Assembly (NCBI GenBank): GCA_963969395.1
Contig: OZ017803.1
Location: forward strand, 930,001 to 994,000
Length of the DNA stretch: 64,000 nucleotides
Source: Pseudoscleropodium purum
Lineage: Eukaryota; Streptophyta; Bryopsida; Hypnales; Brachytheciaceae
Direction of reading: 5' to 3'
Both the position numbers and the translations under genes were made by a program. Below are positions 12,081-25,297 of this stretch, in pieces (position 1 is the first letter of the stretch; each line of letters starts with the position of its first letter). A model generated the notes under the pieces. It worked only from the letters and a program-made list of their open reading frames with translations. It did not search any database and was not told the origin of the DNA.

Positions 12081-13597
12081 ACTTCTGCCTACGCTTTTGG
12101 CTATTCTCAACTTTTATAATAATAGTCTCAAGGATATATAAATGTATAGACATAGATTGGAATTTTTTTTTCAAAATTTCTACTCCTGAAGCTTCATTTA
12201 TATTCACTTATTACCAAATCAAGTAACATTGCAATCACCTTTTATCACTTGACTCACTTTTTCACTCACAATTTGTTTAAAAGTGTGGAACTACTATCTT
12301 GAACACTATGGTATAACTTTTGTGAAAGATCAGCAACTTGTCCATCAATCCAAAATTCAAGAGGGACATACCACACTCTTGTTTTTTGGTTAGTTATTTC
12401 ACAAATAAGTAAATGTGAGTGACTATTTATGGGAGTTTAAAATCACATTCTCCAAATTGATACCTTTTTTAGAGAACAAGCTTTATCATTTGAAACCTTT
12501 TTGTAGAGTGATTTTATTGAATTGTTTTGCTTACCTTCTCTAAAACTTATTAACCTTGTGATACCATAAAGGACAAAAAAATGTTCAACAAATGAGGGTT
12601 TTGTTGCAATGAAAGATGTAATTATTTGTCTTATTGAAGTATGATTTTTTAGATGATTCATTTCAATTCACATTAACATAGAAGTGGTTTCTTTGACCAT
12701 TTTGTAGGTTGGAGTTAAATATTTTATTGTGAGTAAAAAAAAAAAACTTGGCAAACATCATTCAATAGTATGTACATTCATCTAAAACTTGGCAATATCA
12801 TCTCACTATTAAAGCTTTCATTCATTCAAAAATGGAAAACTTATTGCAAGTATCCCTTCAATAAACTTTGTAATGTTGATCTTGTACCAAATTTGTGACA
12901 ATGAGTTGGAATTTTTCTTTTCAAAGTTTCATGTAAGGCATGTACGCCTATCATCAACACTACCCAAAATGTGACACCTATATATAGACAAAAAAGCATT
13001 AAAAAACTACATATTGATTTTACAAGATGTATACAATTACTAGTAGAATTGTGGTCTTGGTAGACTAGCCAAATAAGGCCACACAAATGACCCAAGGTTG
13101 GTCTTAAGACATAGGTCATCTTCTTAATCAAGTTTGTTACATGTCATAATTATTTATAGATTATAAATTTAGAAACTTATCACTTCATCAATTTTACATT
13201 CATACAAAAAAACGGTTTAATTTTTACAACAAAATAAACTCTATAATTTAGTCCCAATACATGATATTAATTTGTATCATACCAAGCAAGTGTATATACA
13301 TGTAATGTACATGTACAAGTACAAGCCCTTAATTGTTGCAAATAGCAAGATTTGAACCCATACCTTTAGTATTAAAGGTGGACATTCTTTAGCATTGGGC
13401 ACTTGGTCCCCTCAACTCTTGTATACATGAAAAAATGTAAAGTTATTATTTGTAATACATTTGATCGTCTACTATTCTAATTATAAATTAGAATTGTCAT
13501 GTAAGTTATAAGGATGTCAAAGACATGCAAGCTATAAATGATCCTATATACTTGAAAAAAAAACAATACCAAATTCAAATTGTATTGATGAGGTTAC
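12081..13597. other. AT-rich intergenic sequence
   Basis: Apart from the weak third copy of the preceding tandem unit (about 12210-12430), I see no gene or well-bounded element. A tRNA-like segment lies near 13341-13411 and is listed separately. Confidence 0.5.
13341..13411 (-). repeat. Possible tRNA-derived (SINE-like) segment
   Basis: On the minus strand an A-box-like stretch (AAGTGCCCAATGCTAAAG) is followed by a short self-complementary arm and a B-box-like GGTTCAAATC, at tRNA-like spacing. It lacks the fully paired acceptor stem of a working tRNA, so a tRNA-derived SINE relic or chance similarity is more likely. Confidence 0.25.
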
Positions 13598-13758
13598 TAA
13601 AGTAACTCTGCCTATGACAGTCCAAATGGGAGCCAACCCATCACATGCAAATTTATTGCAATGATGCACATTTCACTAACTTGAATGTATACCATTAGTA
13701 CAATTTTAAATGTGATGGGCTAGCTTCCATTTAGACTGTTATAGGCAGAGTTACTTTA
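13598..13758. mobile_element. MITE of the GCCTATGACA family (161 bp)
   Basis: The left terminus reads TAAAGTAACTCTGCCTATGA and continues into a CAGTCCAAATGGGAGCCAAC stretch. The right terminus is its inverted copy, from about GATGGGCTAGC to GGCAGAGTTACTTTA. The inverted arms exceed 45 bases each, with a short AT-rich middle. Related copies lie at 16138-16317 and 34554-35361. No coding capacity. Confidence 0.75.
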
Positions 13759-14245
13759 ATAGTGATCAACATTCATTGCAAGAAGCAAAAAGTTTCAATC
13801 AATCTTTTTTGTTAGAATCAAATCCAAATTAAGTTTGACTTCAAGTAGAAGGAAACAACACCTAACACAAAGTTTAAGCTTTGGTCTTCAAGGCCCATAA
13901 CTCTACTAATAATGAATTGAAACATGAAAGTCTCTAAGAACCACCTCTTTATTTCTAGTAAACTTAAATAGTATATTTAAAAAATAATAATAACTTATTC
14001 ATATAGTGTCCAAATAGTGTATGCTAGAGTATATTGGATTCTTCTTTCAATTGCCAAGAAGATCCAATAAAAACAATGTATATTTCATATCTATGTTTTA
14101 TTGTAATTATCTACAATTACATCTACACATACCTTGAGTTAGATCAGGTAACTACATGAATGGGTCTCAATGGATGGAGAACAACTTTAATTAGAGTAGA
14201 AAATATAGTAACAAGTGTTTCAAAGCATGAGTGAAGCAAGGTGCT

Positions 14246-14495
14246 AAACGGTCTTATGAAGTCGGCCATGCAAGGTGAATTTTGTATTCTAAAGGATGAT
14301 TGTAAAAAAAATGTTCCCTATTTTGAGCCCTATTAATTTTGAGCTATATTACCTCTCTTTGCTAGCTAATTTGAGGCCTCTGATTGCAAATTTGAATTTA
14401 AAATTTTAAAATTTTATCATGTGTGACAAATAAAAAATTCCTATGTTTTCCCTAGGGGAAAATTCACCTTGCATGGCTCACTTCATAGGACGGGT
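14246..14495. mobile_element. MITE-like element, TATGAAGT..GCCATGCAAGG ends (~250 bp)
   Basis: The left arm near 14249-14283 reads GGTCTTATGAAGTCGGCCAT and continues into GCAAGGTGAATTTT. The right arm near 14457-14492 is its inverse with few mismatches. The interior is AT-rich and non-coding. It is not related to the neighbouring GCCTATGACA elements. I found no second copy in this window. Confidence 0.6.
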
Positions 14496-16137
14496 TTAAG
14501 GTAGAGGTATCAATAACCAACCATGCCCAATATCCGACTAGGAAGGTGTGCTATTTTCAACCTTAGTTGGTTCTCAAGCTTGAAATTTGATTTTTTCGTC
14601 CTTTCCAAGATTGGAACTAAACTTAATAATGTCATGCCACATTTCTTGAATTAATGAATAAGAAAATATTGTCTTGTATGATTAGAATTAGAAGACTCTA
14701 GACATTGCTTTTGGGTCAAGAGTTCTTTTGCCTCCCAAAATGCACTGTAATTTCAAATTTCGGAATATAAGTCTGAAAATTTGGCAATCCCCATATTTCT
14801 TATCTTCCTACATGGGAAAAATATCCAGTAATTCATACCACCCAAAATCTGCTCCCAAATTGCTTAAATGCTCAGTTATTGGTGCCTCCACCTTAGTGTC
14901 GTGCATGAGTGAAGGTTGAAGGAAGAACACGCCACTTGTGGCTGGTGGTTTTGTAATCTCACCTTCGCAATGAAATCCCGTTCATTTGTTTTAAAAAAAA
15001 AAAAGTTGAAGGAAGTGAGCATTCAAGTGAGCAGCTCACTCAAGATTAAAAGAGTTCAAATTCAATTTAGATTGTGTATGGGTATGCGTATCAGCATATT
15101 TTGACTTGGAAAATCCTCCGTGCATCTCAAGCAACCTCCAAGGCCACAGATTTTTTGTCTTGTGTCGAAGTGTGTTCCAAACCAATATTCCAATGTGTAC
15201 CTCACCTTAACTTAAGTTTTTATATGTATATATATATATCGAATCCAAAGTCATTAAGACTTGCATACCACGCAAATTTTAATTAAACTTTTTTTTTAAA
15301 CCGATTTGAAAATGTTCTTAATATTCTTGGCCACTTGTTCTCCATCTCTGTCTCTGCTTCACTTTACACTTGTACCTTAATCCAGAGCTTACCCAACGTT
15401 TGACTTGGCCTAACAACACTATTCCATTCCAAAGGTGTGTACTTACTTACAAAAAAACACGCTCTTGATCTTTTAACTTACGCAAACCGTGCAATGGAAG
15501 GACAAATGTGGCTAGAAAACAACCAAACCCCCTGCCAACACACTTCCATATGCATCCCGGAAACCTCCAAAAATTTGTACATTCCTTGAGGCTTGCATCC
15601 TCGTCCCTCGAGGGGGGGATTAAGTGATTAGTAACAATGACTTTGATTGATTGAATGAGAAAAACAAAAACAAAAACATGATGCCACCCAAGATATGGTT
15701 GAGATTTCTCAAAAGGAATAATAAACTTATAAACGTATAAAAACACACCCACCCTCCCTCGAAATTCACATAAAACTTTTTACCTGCATGACAGGAATCA
15801 AAGTGGCCCTTTGTTGTACAAATATCTTAAAACACGTTCAAAGTTGCAGACTAGAACGTGGCTAATCAAATCATCAGACACACCTCGAATTGATATTTAA
15901 ACTGCGAAAGACAAGTACTTCACGCATCCTTGGATTTGGAGTTTTTTGGAAGGAGGGATTGTGAATCATAACCTGTTTGTCGTTGGTGGTGTTTTTCTTG
16001 CCATAGGACATTGATGCTTGTGACATGAACATGATCACAAATTTTTTTAAGTAACCGTTGTTTGATTGGCATGCACACGACAATGCACAATTGCATCTAT
16101 AAAAAAAATAAGAGTTTGCGGTCACGTTCGACGATGA
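14496..16137. other. Intergenic sequence with scattered GC-richer patches
   Basis: Patches around 14870-15180 and 15450-16060 have more even base composition than the surroundings, but the open frames in them lack ATG starts, splice support or recognisable motifs. They may be relics of genes or long-decayed retroelements; nothing can be named. Confidence 0.35.
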
Positions 16138-16317
16138 GTACGGTAATTTACTATGTCTATGATACGCAAAATGGGAGGGAACCCATTACAAAAAACAAAT
16201 TTCACAAGTGGTGGTGCACATTATTTTTAGAACTGGAATGTACGTCACCATTAATACACTGATTTTGCTTGTGATGGGCTAGCTCCCATTTAGATTGTCA
16301 TAGGCAAAGTTACCTTA
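16138..16317. mobile_element. MITE of the GCCTATGACA family (~180 bp)
   Basis: The right end reads TTGTCATAGGCAAAGTTACCTTAG, and the left end is a more diverged inverse (CGGTAATTTACTATGTCTAT). The subterminal block GATGGGCTAGCTCCCATT is shared with the 161 bp copy at 13598-13758. The element is non-coding. Confidence 0.7.
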
Positions 16318-18905
16318 GTGTTTGGGATTTGATATTCAACCTATTTGTAGTGTTTACAAAAGTTATGAATTTGTGAAAGCTGATCTAATATAATGATAGA
16401 CTTGCGTGTTTCATGGAAGAGATTTGTTGCAAGCAAAGCATTCATGCATTTTACAATTTAACACATTTGTTTATACTTGGTTTTGAGGGTCTCCCAAAAA
16501 ATTTAGATGGGTGAAAATCGACCTTTGCACAATATGAGAAGGGTTGGACAAAATGTGTAATTTTGATAAATGTATAATTCTACATGAATGTGGAGATTAT
16601 GACAAGGCTTTATGTTGGTTGTAAATATAATAAGACTGTTTTTTTAGTGAGAGTGATGTGTTGCCAACCAAACCAAAGGCTCTAATTAACACATATTGAA
16701 CTAGCTTCATTACGATAGTCTAATGTGTATTTGAATCTATTATGTCATGTGTGCTTTTTTAGAGGTGTGCATCACACTTTACAAATTGTAGTTTTTTTTT
16801 TAATTTCCCCTCTTTCCATCAATATCTTTCAAATGGAAAGCCATTACCTTTTCAAAAAAAATTTGTGTCCATATACAGCAAAGCTAACTTCAAGAACTTG
16901 CAATTGCTTCTATTGAAAAGTATATTCTACATTTTTGCCATCCACACGTTAATTTGTAAAATCCTTTGAATTTCAAAAGTTCTATTTTTCCACACATTCT
17001 CAAAGATTATTGTATTAATTTTCAAATATATGAACAATATAGATCTCCAAAACCATGAACTCAAACTATTCTCTAAATCTAAAATATAAGTTTCCTTTGC
17101 TTCTTTTCAATTAAAAAAATGGAACTTTTCAAGAATGAATTTGATGTGTTAGTACGATGAAAAAGAGTCTTACAATCCACCATAGAAAGAAATATATATT
17201 TTAAACTAATGTTAAAAAAAAATTAACTAAAAATCACTAAAATACAGACTTCAATCAATTTTAAATTGAATTTTATATTCATAATTTTAAAATTATATTA
17301 ATAAATGTCGATAGATACAATAGTAAAACTTATTGTATAGATACAATCTAAAAGTCATATTTCACATTATCTATGGAAGCCATCACTCAAATTAAAGAAA
17401 ATGATCTCATCACTAAAAGTTTGGGCTACCTCTCATATCATTGGATTAACATTATCCAAGGAAAGATTTGAAAAAATCTATTTAGTATCCAAAAGTTATT
17501 CCTTATTAGTCAATTTTGATTGATCCATACCTTAAAGTAGGTTGCTTTATTTGGTTTGCTACATTGAGATCCTTGTGATTATGCATCCCCTACTTGCATT
17601 CTCGGTACCATTAGAATAAGAATGGAGCTATAGAAGGGCCGTTAGTTGCCCACACGTTCCCAAGGTAATTAGTTCTGCTCTCATAAAGGAGATCTCAAAT
17701 ACACAAGCATCTGATGTGACGGGGAACCGAGTGACGTTTTGTATGTTGCCTTTGAGGGATTGCCACCTATAAAGAAATAAATACACGTTATATTTGCCCA
17801 CAAGCCCCACCATACCCAAATTTGTCAAACCCATCCTTGATCCTATCAAACCCATCTTCGGTCATGTCATAGTGTCGGACCTTCAAAAGAAGAAAGTCAG
17901 AAATTAGAAATTATCACAAGGAAATTTTTTGGCACTAGTATCAGAATCACAAGCTCCAATATTAAATAACCGGCGTGAAATAGAGCATTGTGGCCACATC
18001 CAAACTCGTTCTTGTGTATTCACAATATTCAAAAACATGATAATCACAGACCTAAACTAGTTTGGAAACAACACTAAGACAACCCTTCTCATGCTTCAAT
18101 TTTATTCTAATGCATTAGAAAGCCCTTGACAAAGAGGGGTGCATGAGCTTTGTTTCGTGACATTTGAACCTATAGCATGAAAACTATTGAATTTCAAAGT
18201 TTTTATGAATAAAGAAATTAAAAAATTACTTTTATTTATTTTTAATTTTGTTTATGGCAACAACATGGAATACACTAAGTATTTTCAAATTCATTTTAGT
18301 GTGCTTTTATTCAAACTAATTTTTTTTTAAATCATACAATAGCTTCTTCAATAATTGCCCAAGAGTTTTTAATTTAAATTACTAGTTTCCAAAAATGAAC
18401 CGACTCATCTTACACCAATTTTTTTCCTCTTTTCTAGAGGGATTAATCCTAGCCACAAAATGTTCATTTAAACAGTGTGCAATTAGGGAGGTATTATTTC
18501 GTGTACTACAGAAGGACAGCTGATCTGGGACGCGGGGGACATGAGACGTGCGGTGTGGATGAACTTCATTTGATATTCCGTCTCATCCAATCCCCTCACT
18601 GTGCTCCGTCGATCTCATCGCCCTACCTCGGGAGGGGCTCCTCCTCTCTCCTCTTAACTTTAATTTGCTTTTATTATTATTATTACTCCAACTTGTTACT
18701 CAAGAAACCTTATTAATTTTGTTATATTTTCCTTTGAAAAATACCCTTGGAAAGTATCCTTGAGTTCCAAGGAAACCAAGTAAGAAACACAGAAAAAAAA
18801 TACCATGCAATATTTTACATGTTGTCATTAAGTAATAGAAAAAAACTCAAAATAAAACTAATATAAAAAAAAACTATATTTACTTGCACTTTGTATTAGA
18901 GATGA
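16318..18905. other. AT-rich intergenic sequence with two GC-richer islets
   Basis: Islets occur at about 17590-18010 and 18470-18650; the second includes CpG-containing sequence (GGGACGCGGGGGACATGAG). No family is recognised in any frame. The rest is low-complexity. Confidence 0.4.
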
Positions 18906-18910
18906 TATTA

Positions 18911-19796
18911 ACCTCTAAAGTTCCACAACCCTTTTTTCATCAAAATCCACCCAAAAGGCTGCCACTTTTATAGCAAAGAGCAAAAAAGAGAAATTATGTT
19001 TTTTCATGGCATATCTAAGAGTAGGATCTTGTACAAAATTAAACTCGTGTGAAAATGTATGGAAGAAATTTCAAAAACTTTGATTGTATAGATTGCAAGA
19101 TATTCGCATTTAGAGTGAAGGAAACAAGTTTTTGTACACCTTGCTCAACTACATTTTTGGTTTTGAACCTTCTATATTTAAAAATTTTACTCTATTGATT
19201 TTGAGTTTCTAATTTTATATTATGAAGAATTGGGTTGAAATTCAAAGAAAATACGCTTATTTCTTGTTCATTAAAATATTATTAAGTAGATGTAGGTTCA
19301 AGAGTAATGGAAAAAATAAACCGTTAATAGCTTTAATGTGGAATTGAAAGACACTAATCTCAATGGCGAGATCGTTCTAGCAATAAATCTCAACCTTGTA
19401 AAAATTGAATTCTTAAATAAATCCTGTGAGCTATTTTTTCAAGAAAATGCTTTAATTGCTCAAAAAAAAAAAAGATTTTCTGTAAATTTTGCATAACAAA
19501 TCCCAATGGAATATATCAAAGCTTCCCACTTAGATAAAAATACAGTCTATGCGGGAAAAAAATATTTTTAGTTTTTTTTAGGATTCTTTTTGTTCTTCAA
19601 ACTAAAATTTGGATTTTTGTGCCATAACTTTTGCTCCTATGCATTAATTGAAATAAAACTTTATTTTCGGAAAGTTAATGTATTTTTCTATTTTCACAAA
19701 AAAAAAATTCATGAAATCACAACAAATGTTGAGACTATAGGAGCTTGCCCAAAATTTGTTTTGTCTTCCAAAGGGACAATGGGACTTTAGGGGTTA
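18911..19796 (+). mobile_element. Family-2 non-autonomous DNA element (~0.89 kb)
   Basis: The ends are inverted: the left reads TTAACCTCTAAAGTTCC and the right reads GGGACTTTAGGGGTTAG. Internal landmarks (a TAGGATCTTGTACAAAAT block near 19023, GATTGCAAGATATT near 19090, a GAGCTTGCCCAAAATTTGTT block near 19740) recur in other copies. It is related to family 1 in its termini and in the GCAAGATATT block, but the interior differs. Non-coding. Confidence 0.6.
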
Positions 19797-22159
19797 GTAC
19801 AATTAATTTAGTCCAAACTTGTCTAGATTGATTTCACTCATATGATTCTTTGCACTAATTGTAAACACACATTATCCCATACAAATAGGGTGTATATAAT
19901 GAACAGTGTCACATGTCATCTTTAAAAATTTCTGTTAGGCTTAGAAATAAATATTATATATTATTATATTTTACATCTACATTGATTTATTCTATTTGGT
20001 GTGTGTGATATATAAGCTAATAGTAAGTTGGCAAACTTAGACAATATATGAACAAATACAATGTGACATCAAGTTAAGAAGCCAAATTGAGCTTAGGATA
20101 ACTAAACCCATGATAGTTTTAGTATAAGAATTTGAAGATGGCTCCTATTATTCAAATGCATAAGTTTTTGTTGGTTCTTTTTGGGAGTTAAAAAGGGTTT
20201 TAAATCGTTTTCACTTTCACTTTTTGGACACCATATCCATGACATATGAATTTCCAATAAAGTATAACCAAATCCATTCTAATCTCTTAGAAACAAGTCA
20301 CAATTAAATGCAAATTACCTTAGATAAAGCCTTTTCATCAAATCTTCTTTGCCTTTTCATTAGTCTCTAAAGGCTTTTAAAGATCATATGGTTTTGAATT
20401 CTTGTTGATTTTAAGTAAGTCATACTAGTAGCTTCTTAAATTTTCAATTTTTTTTGGAGGATTTTAAAGTAGTTTCTACATGATGTGATTCTTCTACATA
20501 AATATGAAGCTTAGATTTATGAGATTTTGACAAGTATTACAATAGTTATGAAAATAGTTTAAGAAAATAGGCATTTTTCAAGTATTTTAAAATAGAAATT
20601 CATAAATTAATAAACTTGCATGTGATAGGGTCCTTAAAAACAAGTAAAGTTGACTCAATATATAATTATGAATGTGCTAAAAGATATAAAGTATTATGAA
20701 CTACACTAAATTAAGAGAAAAAAAATATCTATAATTAATTTTGAATGCAATTTTTGAAGTCTTCAGAAAGAAAAAAAAAGTTTCGACAATGTTGATATGT
20801 CTTGATGAAATATTCTTACCCGTGGATTCAACATAGTTTCATTTCATATTAAACATATTAGCAGTTGAGGTTCTCATCGAAAATTAGTTTTTTTAATATA
20901 TTAAATATATTTTGAATAATGAAAATGAAGTGGGTTTTTCCATGGGTTTTTTTCCATAGATTGTCAATAAAAATCTCCAACATATTATTAACGTGCTCAA
21001 GTCATGGAATAGTTACATGCATTTTGTCTTATAAACTTTGAACAATTAAGTTATGATGTCGCTTTTGGAGGACTACTAAAACAATTCTTAAAGTTTGGAT
21101 ATTATGATCTTGTAATTGGTTAATGCTTTCTCACTTCCAAAAAATTATCTTAAAGATTTAATTGGCAAAACCACAAAAATTTGATAGATTAAGAATTGGG
21201 GGCATGGTATTTAGAATTTGGTTTTCTTAAGTAGTTTTGACATTCCAATGTGAAAGAATTTTAGGAGGCTAATTTTAGATTGTAAATTCATATTTCCACA
21301 AGAAAATTAGTAGCCCGAGATTTTTGGAGGTAGCAAACATGTTTACAATTTCAAATACCTCAGACAAGAAGAATGCTATAATGAAGTGCTTTCAAAGGAA
21401 TTGTAGCCTAAATGAAGAGATAAAATAGTTTGTATCCCATAGACCTAAATTACTATAAGTAAAGGGTACCAAGATTCAAATGCTAAAAATGACGATATTT
21501 TTTGAGGTTCTTCTATCTATATAAAAAACTTTGCATCTTAAAAACACCAATTCTTTTGCCATCTAAAGTTGGCCCCTCCAAATGTTTCACTGACCCAAAC
21601 CTACCATCATCAATCACTCTCGGTGACAATTCAAAAATCAATAACTAAAGTACCTCTACAAAATTTTTTATTTTAAACTCTCTCTAAAAAAAACTAATTG
21701 TTTATAACTTTTGCATACAACATCCAAATGCCACATTCTTTGTTGCATTTGGAACCTCCACTTTCACTTGCCAACAAGAAAATCAATGAAAATTTGACTA
21801 GTCTTAGGTCACTCTACACTTCGGTCAAAGGTTGAGAGACTTACTAATTTCCACAAATTCTTGGTTTCTTACAATCTGATTGGTAGAAACCAACAATCTC
21901 TTGGCCATGATAGTGTGTAGTGGCTTGAATAATATTAACTAGGCCACATTAGCCAAAAAAATGGCAATTTTTTTTTTTCGGGGGGGGGGGGGGAGTTGCC
22001 CACTTTATCTTTAGAATTATTTTTTTATCCAAATTCTCCCCTAAAAGTCCAATACAATAGAGTTAATCATGAAGGATCCCCCAGTTTGAAACAAGGGTGT
22101 TAGAGGGAAAGTATAATTAAGAACATCATTAAAAAAAACTAGCGCCAAATTCTATCGGA
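19797..22159. other. AT-rich intergenic sequence
   Basis: I see no gene. The only notable feature is a T run followed by a 14-base G run at about 21970-21993. Open frames are short and of AT-driven composition. Confidence 0.5.
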
Positions 22160-22920
22160 CTTCAATTTGGGTGCTCAAAAGAGTTTCATTCCATGTTTTT
22201 TTCTCAAAGTACAACTCCTGATCCCACATTATACTCACTTTACAATTAACTCTAACATGTGCTCTTTTTTTTTCCTCCCTTCCTCATTTCTCACTATTTC
22301 TTACGAGCTACTTCATCCGCAACAATGTGAACGCTCCTTTCCTCATATCGTCTTATCTATTCTTTTCTTTTTTATATAGAGCCATCTTGTAGACCAAAGA
22401 TTGCACGATTGCAAAGATTGCAAAGATTGCAAAGTTCTTTCAGATTCGTAAGCATCCAAGAAAAAGAATAGAAGATGTTTCAGAATGATCCAATGGGTGG
22501 GCTTTTTCGGCAGGATTGTCAACTCCGGTAGGTCTGATGATTTGTTTTCAATTGGAATTCGACCATGTTTTTCCACATGGGACTGTGAGTGACCGCCCAG
22601 CTGCAGCACACAATTGTGTCACCGGCCCCGAAACCAACTGTACAGTATGTGGATCTGTCGGAAGGCATACACATTTTGAATTAATATGATGGTCACTGCT
22701 TTGAATTGAATTTTGAATTGAATTGCAGACTAACTTGCAGGAGGAGACAAATGATCGTGGTGGTCTTGGTTGGGGCACCGAGGAATAAGTAAGTAAGCTT
22801 ATAACTTACTGTCGAAACGTGGTGCCCAAGGCTCACATTGGCACCAAGCTTACTGCTGCCCAACTTATGGTCATGAGACAATTGCATTGGCTGCATGACT
22901 TAGGATAGATAGTAAAACTA
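22160..22920. other. GC-richer islet with a 9-bp minisatellite
   Basis: A 9-base unit ATTGCAAAG is repeated three times at 22408-22434. Composition is more balanced than in the flanks, and several open frames cross the islet on the minus strand, but none shows a recognisable domain. A small inverted repeat (AGTAAGCTTATAACTTACT) lies near 22795. The islet may be a gene or retroelement relic; nothing can be named. Confidence 0.35.
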
Positions 22921-25297
22921 TCTCCAACAGACTCTTCATTCACTCTAGTAGTCTGGTCATAAAAAGGCCAGAGTTACAAATCTTCTTTCTTCTAGTCATG
23001 AAACTTGGCTGAGGCACCATGTGCTGATTCTTTTTCTTGCTTGGCAACGGAAGATTGATTGATTCCCTTAGTGTCTTGTGTTTTATTTCTTGGGAAAATG
23101 TTGGAATTTTTTTTATTTGTCACTTGTGATAAAATTTGCAAATTTTGAATTCATGTTTGGAATCAAAGTCCCCCCCCCCCCCCCTCCCCCCTCTCTCACT
23201 AGCTAGGAGAGGTGAAGAGATACAAAATTTGTTGGGCACACTATAAGAGGCAATTTTTTACATTTTTCCTTGAATGAGGGCAGTAAGGGGGTCAATCTTC
23301 CATGGCCATATTCCTTGGTGCCCAATGGCCATTGTTTCTTAGAAATGATGTTTGCTACTCATTTGAAAATGTAGATCCTATACCATTTGTTAGAAAAACC
23401 ACCAATTTCTAGACAATAAATGTTTATTGTAAACAATGTAGTTTATGGAAATGTGAAAGTCAAAAGATCAATTTCAATCGTAGAAAGTCGAAGTACACTT
23501 GGATGTGTTATAGTATGTTATTTTCTTCCAGAAGACCAAGTGGTTGATAAATGACCAATTGAAAATTCAGGTAGGCTTCGACAAAGTCAATTTTGAATGC
23601 ATCTTTTTGAATTTTTGGACATAAGTTGTGGCGAACATATGCCCCATGCAAAGGATTGTAATCCCTTTTTAAATCGCGTTCCCAGATCAAAAGTTATGCC
23701 GCCCACAATTTTTGGTGCAAGGTGGGCAACTTTGGGTAGCATGCGCAAAATCCGGCTTTGACTTTTGAAAATTTGGTGGGTATGTAACTTGTAAGATGCA
23801 ATTGTTCGAAAACAACCTTATATATTGTACATGAATCTCATTTGAGGAGGAATTAAGAAATGTAAAAAACCTTCTTTTCCTTACTTCAAACGTCTTAATT
23901 CTCCAATCTACATGATCAAAGTTTTTTGAAAAATTGTCTACAAGTTCCCATTGTTAGTCTAATATAAACCTCTATAATTGAAAATCCATAAGAAGAATGT
24001 TGTTGTTTTTTTCCCATTTTTTCCTCACATTCCTATGATTTTATACATCGCAAGGCTCACAATTGGAATGCTTGTGCATTCAACTCAATGACCACTTCAT
24101 GAGTTCATGTTCATGGCTATGGAAATCAAATATATATTTTTTTCTATATGAAGCAAACATACACATGAAGAAGCTAGACATTATAGATGAAAATGTATTT
24201 AAACTTTGGTTGTACTTGGTGATACTTATATCAAAACTAGGTGATACCTGAATAAAATTTGGTTGTTGTTCATAAAATGCAGCAATAATTTGACTATGTT
24301 CACCCCCCAAAATAAAAATTTCCTTTATTAAAAAAACTTAGCCAACAACATTTTTGTCTTTTAGTCAATTGGTGAAAAATGGTGCATAAAAAAACAATCT
24401 AGTGGTAGTCATCACAGAGTGGTGAATCTGAAGGTGGTTTCTAAGAAGTTTACTACCGTAGGCTTATGGTGGTAGGAATTTTACTTTTAATGGTAAAGAC
24501 TTTTTCCAATTGGTTGAGAAAGTTCAGAACAAGTTCGTAGTGAAGTAAAGCACTGATTCATTGAGGGAAAATTAAATTAAAAAATTGAAAGTACAGAAGT
24601 TCAGTTTGAAAAGTCTGTACTGACCCTTTTAAAAAACCCCAAAGCACATGGGTCACCATCTTCTGGAGGAGTTGAAAATATTCCACCAATGCATTGCTGC
24701 CACGCAAGGCTCCACATCACCTTTTGTGGACCGGGGGCATCGCTGTCCAACCAAAAGGTGACACGTAATAAATTCTATAAAATTATATTAATTCTTAAGC
24801 CGCGTGAGATTGGGGGTGAACTGAGACTATCATAATAAGCTTAGCTGGCAGACTTATTGGTGCCTCGACTCCACATGGAAGCCGGCCCTAATCCCTTTGA
24901 ACTAGTGCAACCCTAGTTTTTGCATTCACTGCCCGTCTTTCACTTGTGTAGCATCTATAGTTGGCAATAAAAAGTTTCCAAATACAATTATTTTCTACAC
25001 AAAATATTATTGGGTTGTCTTTGTCTAAAGCACATTTGATACTAAAAGTGACCTTCAAATGAGATTTTGATTTTTTGACCCATTTGGGGGAGGGCGGCAC
25101 TTAATTACTATTAAATGATTTATAAAAAACAAGTTGGAATTCAAAGTTCAAATTTCGACCTTCATAATATGAAATCCCAAATCCAACATTTGATATTTTT
25201 TTATTCATCTTTTACAATTTGAGGAGGTTGAGATTTTGGCTTTGAATCAAGACCTAGAAAGTTGGAACTTGAGACATAGTGTGAAGTGCCCTTCACT
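22921..25297. other. AT-rich intergenic sequence with simple repeats
   Basis: A C-rich tract of about 23 bases occurs at 23170-23192. A GC-richer islet lies at about 24640-24910. No coding region, RNA or bounded element is recognised. Confidence 0.45.

Noticed and set aside
23170..23192. C-run as a possible structural or functional element
   Set aside because: Homopolymer and dinucleotide runs (also at 10119, 21980, 29530, 32902) are common in AT-rich plant DNA and show nothing further.
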